Source of the DNA: Boesenbergia rotunda
Taxonomy: Eukaryota > Streptophyta > Magnoliopsida > Zingiberales > Zingiberaceae
Assembly (NCBI GenBank): GCA_024364735.1
Contig: JAGFNQ010000967.1
Coordinates: 94,836 to 158,835, forward strand
DNA length: 64,000 bases
Direction: 5' to 3'
Shown in pieces: positions 57,840-64,000 of the stretch (its first letter is position 1; each line of letters begins with the position of its first letter). Both the position numbers and the translations under genes were made by a program. A model generated the notes under the pieces. It searched no databases. It had not been told where the DNA came from and saw only the letters and a list, made by a program, of their open reading frames with translations.

Positions 57840-59120
57840 TGTTGGTGCAATTGACCTCTAGGGTTTTGATGTTTGTTTGACTATTTAATGGAGTTTGGTC
57901 ACGGTTGACCTAATCAAGTGAGTAGTCTACCGAGTGACTAGAAAGTTTAAGCAGACCAAGGTGATCTGATACTTGGCAAGAGGAAAATCCTAGGAGGAGT
58001 TAACCATAGGTTTTGGAGGAGTAAACTCCAAGCAAAGTCCTAGTGAGTGAATCTATGCCCTAGTGAGTGATGTTATATGATGAAAGTCTTAGTGAGTGAA
58101 GCTAGACCCTAGTGAGTGAAGTTATGTATTGAAAGTCCCAGTGAGTGAAATCAGGCATTAGAATGTCTTAGTAAGTGAAGCTAGACCCTAGGGGAGGTAA
58201 CCTTAAGAAATAAGTAGTCTTGGAGGAGTGAACTTCAAACAAGTTTGATCAGAAGGTTTTCAGTTGATAGTGCGGTCGACCAAACCAGTAGATTTTGGTA
58301 AACCTAAGTATATGTTTATTAATAATATTCTACGTTACTATTATTGTTGATATGATAATATAGTTTTGCAGGAAAAGTTTTGGTGAATCAGGTGATCAGA
58401 CACTGAGCAGAGAAAGTCCAAATAGGTCTGGAGAACCCGATGTTTGACAAATGAGTAAAGATAAGTTCTTGGAGAGAGTGTAGTGAAGTTATATCCCAAA
58501 GTGATAACCCTTAGGCGCTGATCCATCTAGAGAAACCAACGGAGGTTTCTATGTTGAGATCAAGGTAGGTCATACTATTTTTACTCATGCATCATTACTA
58601 ACGCGCTAACTCTATTTTGTAAGGTTATTTTTATACTATGCATGTGCTAACTCTTTGGTATAAATTAGTCAAACTAGGTTGACCAACATTCGAAAGACGG
58701 AAAAGAATGGAACAGTCGACTGATCCAAATTACGCAGACCTAGAGCCAAAGCATTACTTATGCATCTATTGACTGATCATCAGGATCAGTTGACGGATAA
58801 ATTAAAAGCAGTGACAACCAAGCAATGTAAACAAGACAAGAGCATGGTTCAGTCGACGCATCAGAAGATTAGTTGACTGAACGGACATTTATTAGTCGAT
58901 TGAACAAGCCCTATAAAAGAGCATCTCATGGTATGAGCCAAAAGAAAATTTTGCCATTCACTTCATTGTTGTCTTACTACTATGACAAACACAAGTGCGT
59001 CATTGCTATGTTAGAAAGCTCTCCAACAACTGACGCGAAGATCCACCATCTTGTGTTGTTATAAGCTTTCATTTTTGCACTTACATTCATTTTATAAGAG
59101 ATAGTAGGTTGTTACTATAA
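57840..59120 (+). mobile_element. Copia LTR fragment G
   Basis: It starts TGTTGGTGCAATTGACC, a Sirevirus-like LTR start, and interrupts gag of N. The U3 has a short array of 'cctagtgagtgaa' units (58035-58200) placed like the hairpin arrays of A, B and F, and a palindrome CAGTCGACTG near 58712. No clear CA end or primer site is seen. The right end is truncated near 59120. Confidence 0.6.
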
Positions 59121-59783
59121 GTACCCTGGGGTTTTGATATGGTCAACCGAGTCAAGTTAGGTCCTGTGGTATTTGATCATTGTGTCTATGTGTGCACGAG
59201 CTTAGTGTAGGGCCATTGAATGTGAGGAGGGGGGGGGTGAATCACATGACTTTTAAAAGTGTTTCGCTTTTTTAGAAATTAATAAAACGTGAGTGAATGC
59301 AATGGAAAAGTAAAGCGAATGATATAAGTAAACATACACAGTTTGCTTTCCTTGCATCGGAGCCTTCGACAACTCCTACTACAAGGCCCAAGCCCCTTGG
59401 ACCTTTCCGATGGGGAAATCCATTAATCCTCTCGACTGGTAGACTCCTGGTAGAGTAGTTGAGTGCAAATGAGTATAAAGTGTAACAACCCTACACTTCC
59501 TACTTGCTATGAATTAAGTACAAGTAAATAAATTCATTAGCAACACTCAAGTAGGATTTGGATAAGTTTGAGTGTTGGTGTTGGTCTTCCGGCAGTGGTC
59601 GGACGTAGTCGATCGAAGCAGTGTCGTAGAAAGAAGATATGGAAGTAGCAGGATGAATACGAAAGCTTGAATGTTAGAGTCAAAGATTATTGTTTAAAGT
59701 TTCAGCAAAACTGCCCTTATAAAGGGCATATGAGGCACCTCAGATTGAGCGAAGCCTATCCTCGATCCGAAGCAGCTTCTTTC
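59121..59783. mobile_element. LTR scraps, including minus-strand fragment K
   Basis: 59121-59205 resembles the first bases of another Sirevirus LTR on the plus strand ('ggggttttgatatggtcaac'). At 59206 a minus-strand LTR end begins, TGTAGGGCCATTG followed by a run of G and 'tgaatcac', parallel to the left end of F (TGTAGGACCGGTG, run of G, 'tgaatatc'). K has no right end before F starts at 59784. Confidence 0.5.
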
Positions 59784-61443
59784 TGTAGGACCGGTGCCGT
59801 CGATAGAGGGGGGGTGAATATCGACCGTGAATGATCTTTCGGAATTCTTCGTAAAACATTCGTTCTGGACTTAGAATATTAGTAGCGCAACGAAAATAAC
59901 TAGAACGAAAAACAAAGCAAAGGACAATGACATGCGGGATTTATTTACTTGGTTCCCGACCCCCCTGGGTCAGTACGTCCAAGGCCTATGTACTCAGCGT
60001 GAGTCCACTATTGGTCTCCTTTCCAGAATTTCTGGAGGCGGAGGAAACCCGTCTTACAGTTTACAATTACAATCAAAAAGATATTGAAAGTTAAAGTACA
60101 GAACAAGTAAAAGCAAACCGAACATGAATATGAAACTCGGCCGATCTGGACCTCCGAAGTGCCGCGCACTTCCTCCTGGAGCCTCCTGGTCGTAGAGCCT
60201 CGTCTTTAGCGCGTTGTCGATGGTCAGAATGATCAAAACAGTACTTGGCAGTTGATACTGAAGCAGAGGGGTCGAAGCCCCTTATATAGGCCTCCTAGGG
60301 GCGCCCCGGAAGACTCGGTCAAACTTTATCCCTGTGCCTACCTCGTCGCAGCTGATAACAGCTTTGACCAGGGTGCCCCGGATGCTCCGGGCACCCCCGT
60401 GAAGGCTTATCCTGTGTTCTGACCTCGAAACAGCAAACCAGCTTCGAATCCAGGCGCCCCGGACGCTCCGGGCGCCCCGGTTGACACCTGTTCTGCCTGC
60501 TTCACCATAACACTGCTATTGTTCTTTGGCTGGGGGCGCCCCCACTGTTGGGGGCGCCCTGGTTGCATGGGGGCACCCCCAATGATGGGGGCGCCCTGCT
60601 TCAGGGTGGCAGCCACTTGCTTTGCCTTCCTATCTTGGTACCTGCAAGATATACAAACACAAAGCACATATATATATGATATTACCCTTAAGGACTTGGT
60701 TCTGACTTTGAATTTGCACGAAACCCTAGGTCGAACCGGCACGAGTTTCCATCCCTGAGAACTTGCCCTTCACCTACTCCTTTCAGGAGACGGTTGCCAC
60801 CCAGTCCTTCGGGTGGACTTTTACTTAGCTTCCGATACCTCCGGACCTCGAGACGCCCAAACCTTGACCCGTCTCTTCTCCTGTCCTTAGTCATCGCTCA
60901 GCTAAGTTGCTCAGTCCCTCGGACCAAGACTTCATTCCCTGGAAGTCCTTCGCCAGGTGCCTAGCAGTCCTTCGCCAGGTCTTCATTCCCTAGCAGTCCT
61001 TCGCCAGGTGCCTAGCAGCCCTTCGCTAGGTCTTCTATGCCTAGCAGCCCTTCGCTAGGTGCCTAGCATTCCTTCGCTAGGTCTTCTATGCCTAGCATCC
61101 CTTCGCTAGGTGCCTAGCAGCCCTTCGCTAGATCTTAGGGTTTCGATACCTAGCAGCCCTTCGCTAGGTCTTAGGGTTTCGATACCTAGCAGCCCTTCGC
61201 TAGGTGCCTAGCAACCCTTCGCTAGGTCTTAGGATTTTGATACCTAGCAGCCCTTCGCTAGGTGCCAGCAGCCCTTCGCTGGGACTTAGGGTTTCGATGC
61301 CTAGATTAACTAGGACTTTTTCTTCAGCTTTGGTTACTTCTCTCTTACTCCCCTTTGTCTATTCAATGTATCACTGACTTAAGTGTATTGTCAAACATTA
61401 AAACACTTAAAGAGGAATATCATTGATGCAACTTGTACCAACA
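59784..61443 (-). mobile_element. 3' LTR of Sirevirus F (minus strand)
   Basis: 1660 bp. The complement runs TGTTGGTACAAG...GGTCCTACA. The purine tract (complement of 61444-61458, AAAAAGGGAGAGAT) abuts its start. Inside are a hairpin array (60925-61316), paired GGGGCGCCCC-type palindromes (60298-60600) and a TATA box (complement of 60282-60289). Layout matches LTRs A and B, though the sequence has diverged. Confidence 0.88.
60925..61316 (-). repeat. Hairpin array in U3 of F, about fifteen units
   Basis: Units on the minus strand read CCTAGC, GAAGGGCT-type loop, GCTAGG. Variants have CCTGGC opposite GCTAGG (a G.U pair in RNA) and CAGCGAAGGGCTGCTGG. The stem and the GAAGG loop core are those of the array in B. 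Spacers between units alternate 'aggtgcc' and 'aggtcttagggtttcgata' types. Confidence 0.85.
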
Positions 61444-63180
61444 ATCTCTCCCTTTTTGATGTTTGACAATAACTTAAGTTAGATTGGTTTAAGGGGCTAA
61501 CAAACTATCCTTGGGGAAAATTTGACTTTAGTTTTGAACATATTTTTGGTCCTCTAGGAAAAATAAGAAAAAAATTCTAACTTAAGCATACCTCTCCCCC
61601 TTTGTCATACATAAAAAAAACACACGAAAATACTTGCACCAACAATGTGAAATTTTGGTTCTTTTTGAAAATACTTGGTGCAGAAATTTTGAAAGCATTA
61701 TATTTTGAATGATATATTGTATTTTTGAAAAAAAGTGCATAATTTTGAAAAAGATGTTATGCCCTTTGAAAAGTACAAGTACTTTGAAAATGATCTTTAA
61801 CAACATGCAAGTACTTTTGAAAGAATTTGTAATTTTTTAAAAAATATAAAGTACCTTTTTTTTTGGAAAATGCATATCCTTTTTAAAAAATGTTATTTTG
61901 GAAAATATAAATATTATGCCTATTTTGCAAGTACTAACTATTTTTGAAAGAGATGAGACTTTGAGAAATATAAGTAATTTTTGAAACATAATATTTTACT
62001 TGACTAAGTTTCTTTTCCAGTCTGACACAATCCTGGGCAACCTTGTTGACTACAAGGACATTTTCCTAAGTGTCCTGGAAATTTTTCAAAGTCAAGTAAA
62101 TATTAATAGAATTTTGAAAAAAAAATGATAGTATACCACTGGTGCATTTTGAAAAATGTGTGAACTTTTGAAGACTCAATATATTACTTGATTTGGTTTA
62201 TCTTCCAGCCTGACACTATCCTGGGAAACCTTGTTGACTACAAGGACATTTCCTAAGTATCCTGGAATTTCTTCAAACTCAAGTAGATATTGTTTCAAAG
62301 ATAATTTCATAGGTCACACGAAAATAATAGACTAATAGTATTTTGAAAAACTACTTATGTTTCTAGCAAGATTTGAAAATACAGCGTATGAAAACATTTG
62401 AGATATTCAATGATTCTTTTAATTTGATCTCCCCCTAAACTTGACCCAGTCCTGGGAAGCTTGTTGACCACAAGTACTCTTCCTCTAAGTCTTAAGGTTT
62501 GATTCAAATTAAAGAAATTATCTACTAATTTCAAAATAATTAATTACATAAAATTATTTCAGAAGTTTGATTTATACTCCCCCTAAAGTTGACACATCCT
62601 AGGAGTCCTTGTAGATTATGAAGTGGACCTTCCTCTGTGTCTTTAGGGTTTATCAAAATCAAACAAGACAGATAAATTTTACAACATAAACCTTTTTCGA
62701 AAAACACAAGTGATAACGATTTAAAGCTCAGTTTTCGAAAAGTATTTTCAAATAATAGTAATTTTTACAGTGTAGTTTTCGAAAGCCATAAAAAAATGAA
62801 AATCACTCCCCCTGTATCCGATACCGTTTGACTTTATCTAAGTGCCTTAAGGAACTTTAGTGTTGTCCTAAGAGGCTTTTGTCTAATTGAGTGAGTCAAA
62901 CAATTTTTGAAAAGATATAATTTTTGTAAAACGTATAATATGTATATTCAATCAGACAAGCATGAATTCCATAAAAACATTATTATGTTGAAGCACTATT
63001 TTGAAAATATATTTTTAGGAAAATATTCTAACAATTTTGAAAAATAATTTTGAAAAATATTTTTCAATTCATTAGTCCTTAACATCTCACCCATTTTAGA
63101 TGTATCAATACAACATGCATGGTTGCCTTATAGGTGTATTGTGAGATGCTTGAATTATTTTTCTTAATTTATTAACTCTA
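61444..63180 (-). other. 3' non-coding region of F with repeated purine-tract units
   Basis: It is AT-rich with no gene. Four degenerate direct repeats (62017-62080, 62205-62267, 62428-62497, 62577-62646) share 'ctgacacnatcctggg' and 'cttgttgactacaag'. Next to the last two, and again near 61595 and 62805, the minus strand has GGGGGAG tracts. This fits the multiple-purine-tract 3' region of Sireviruses. Confidence 0.7.
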
Positions 63181-63517
63181 AGATTTAATTGAAGCTTGTG
63201 TTAGATTTGAATTTGACAAGAAGTAACTTGAATTTAAATTTCAGAAATTGGCTTCCAGGTCTTGGCGAGGCACTAGGCCTTCTTTGGCTGTAGCCTTATT
63301 GGATCATCAACCCTTTCCTTGACAAAGCCTTTTAATGAAATTTCATTTTCAAAATTACTTTTTAAAAATTCTGGTCTAACTAGTTTGGGTCTTGGATCGG
63401 TAGCTTCGGCTAGTTTCACCAGTCTAAAGGGACCAAGTATACTTGATCTTATTAGAATTGGCTTCCCTAACGTACTATCATCTTACCGCCACCCAATATC
63501 AGGTTGATCAAGTTTCA
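63181..63517 (-). other. gag-pol spacer of F with conserved hairpin
   Basis: On the minus strand this matches the gag-pol spacers of A and B, including the 52-nt hairpin (63371-63422) with both stems intact. It lies next to the 3' region, so pol has been deleted and F is a non-autonomous derivative. The leading frame at 63319-63507 is only a chance opening over this island. Confidence 0.82.
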
Positions 63518-64000
63518 ATTATTCTTTTTCCTATAGCCGTTCTAATATATGCATAAAATTTAAATATGAATGATATGTTATATATTCAAAATAAATGGCA
63601 AATGCATGGCATGACAATTATGCATGAGTCAAACAATTCAAATCATTTTATTTATGTTTCTAAAGATGTATCAAATTCCCGATTTGATACATGTCGAGTG
63701 AACCCGCGAATATGTGAACCCACTTTGACATATTTAATGTTATTAATTTTAATTGTTATAGTTTGGGTAAAATTTTGTTTTAGTTTGAGTTTAAGTCATT
63801 TAAGATTTTAGTTGAATTCAGGTTAATTAAGAATTGATTGAATTAGAAAATTAATTAATCAATTGAGAATAAATGAATTTAAGTTTCAATTAATTTGGAT
63901 TAAATTACATTTGAATTTGAATTTAATTTAAATTTGAATTTGATTTTAATTTAAATTTAAATTTGAATCTAATTTAAATTTGAATTTGATTTTAATTTAA
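63518..64000. other. AT-rich end of window
   Basis: No gag or other frame is recognisable. A perfect 11-bp inverted repeat ATGTATCAAAT/ATTTGATACAT with loop TCCCG lies at 63666-63692. From about 63904 the sequence is 'aatttaaatttgaatttg' low complexity, with a 30-bp word repeated at 63925 and 63971 (46-bp step). It may still belong to F. Confidence 0.6.

Noticed and set aside
60925..61316. CRISPR-like array
   Set aside because: The repeats are about 20 bp with short, repeated spacers inside a plant LTR. It is a hairpin tandem array, not CRISPR.

Overview
This window is plant repeat DNA. I find no host gene, and everything I can identify belongs to LTR retrotransposons or their fragments. The base composition is AT-rich, and the families are ones known from flowering plants: Sirevirus-type Ty1/copia with several purine tracts, Tork/Angela-like Ty1/copia, Tat/Athila-type Ty3/gypsy, and a long-LTR Ty3/gypsy group with TGTAACG...CGTTACA ends. 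A large angiosperm genome, perhaps a monocot, is an inference. The species cannot be read from the sequence.

Left part (1-20373). A minus-strand long LTR (H, 1-509 and 4029-6442) is split by a plus-strand relative (510-4028, target duplication GCGTT). H also carries a 268-bp mini-element (5545-5812, duplication TTGAA). Next come a minus-strand copia leader and LTR (I, 6443-9157), a decayed plus-strand Tat/Athila-type element with gag remains and a 3' LTR (E, 9158-15277), a minus-strand solo long LTR (J, 15279-18804, duplication ATCAA), and the leader and first part of gag of copia C.

Centre (19873-55110). This is a four-level nest. Copia C (gag at 19873; 3' LTR 53347-55110) is interrupted in gag by Sirevirus A (20374-47547). 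A is interrupted in integrase by gypsy M (25182-42727, duplication AGAAC). M is interrupted between gag and protease by Sirevirus B (29195-38829, duplication GTACC). C is also interrupted in reverse transcriptase by a solo LTR, L (49861-52192, duplication ATTTA). Nesting gives the order C before A before M before B. Taking out the inserts and allowing for the visible 1-bp indels gives the same pol length, 1038 codons counted from the same methionine, in both A and B.

Right part (55111-64000). A minus-strand Tat-like gag/protease remnant (N) is cut by a plus-strand copia LTR fragment (G). Then come LTR scraps and a minus-strand, pol-deleted Sirevirus (F) that runs off the window.

No coding region is intact. 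Most nonsense codons are C-to-T or G-to-A transitions. The signals most worth following are non-coding: arrays of short hairpins with covarying stems in the Sirevirus LTRs, a conserved 52-nt hairpin between gag and pol in three Sirevirus copies, an antisense tRNA-like A-box/B-box module in every TGTAACG-type LTR, and a hidden repeat of about 135 bp built around TTTCGGCCA in most of the same LTRs.
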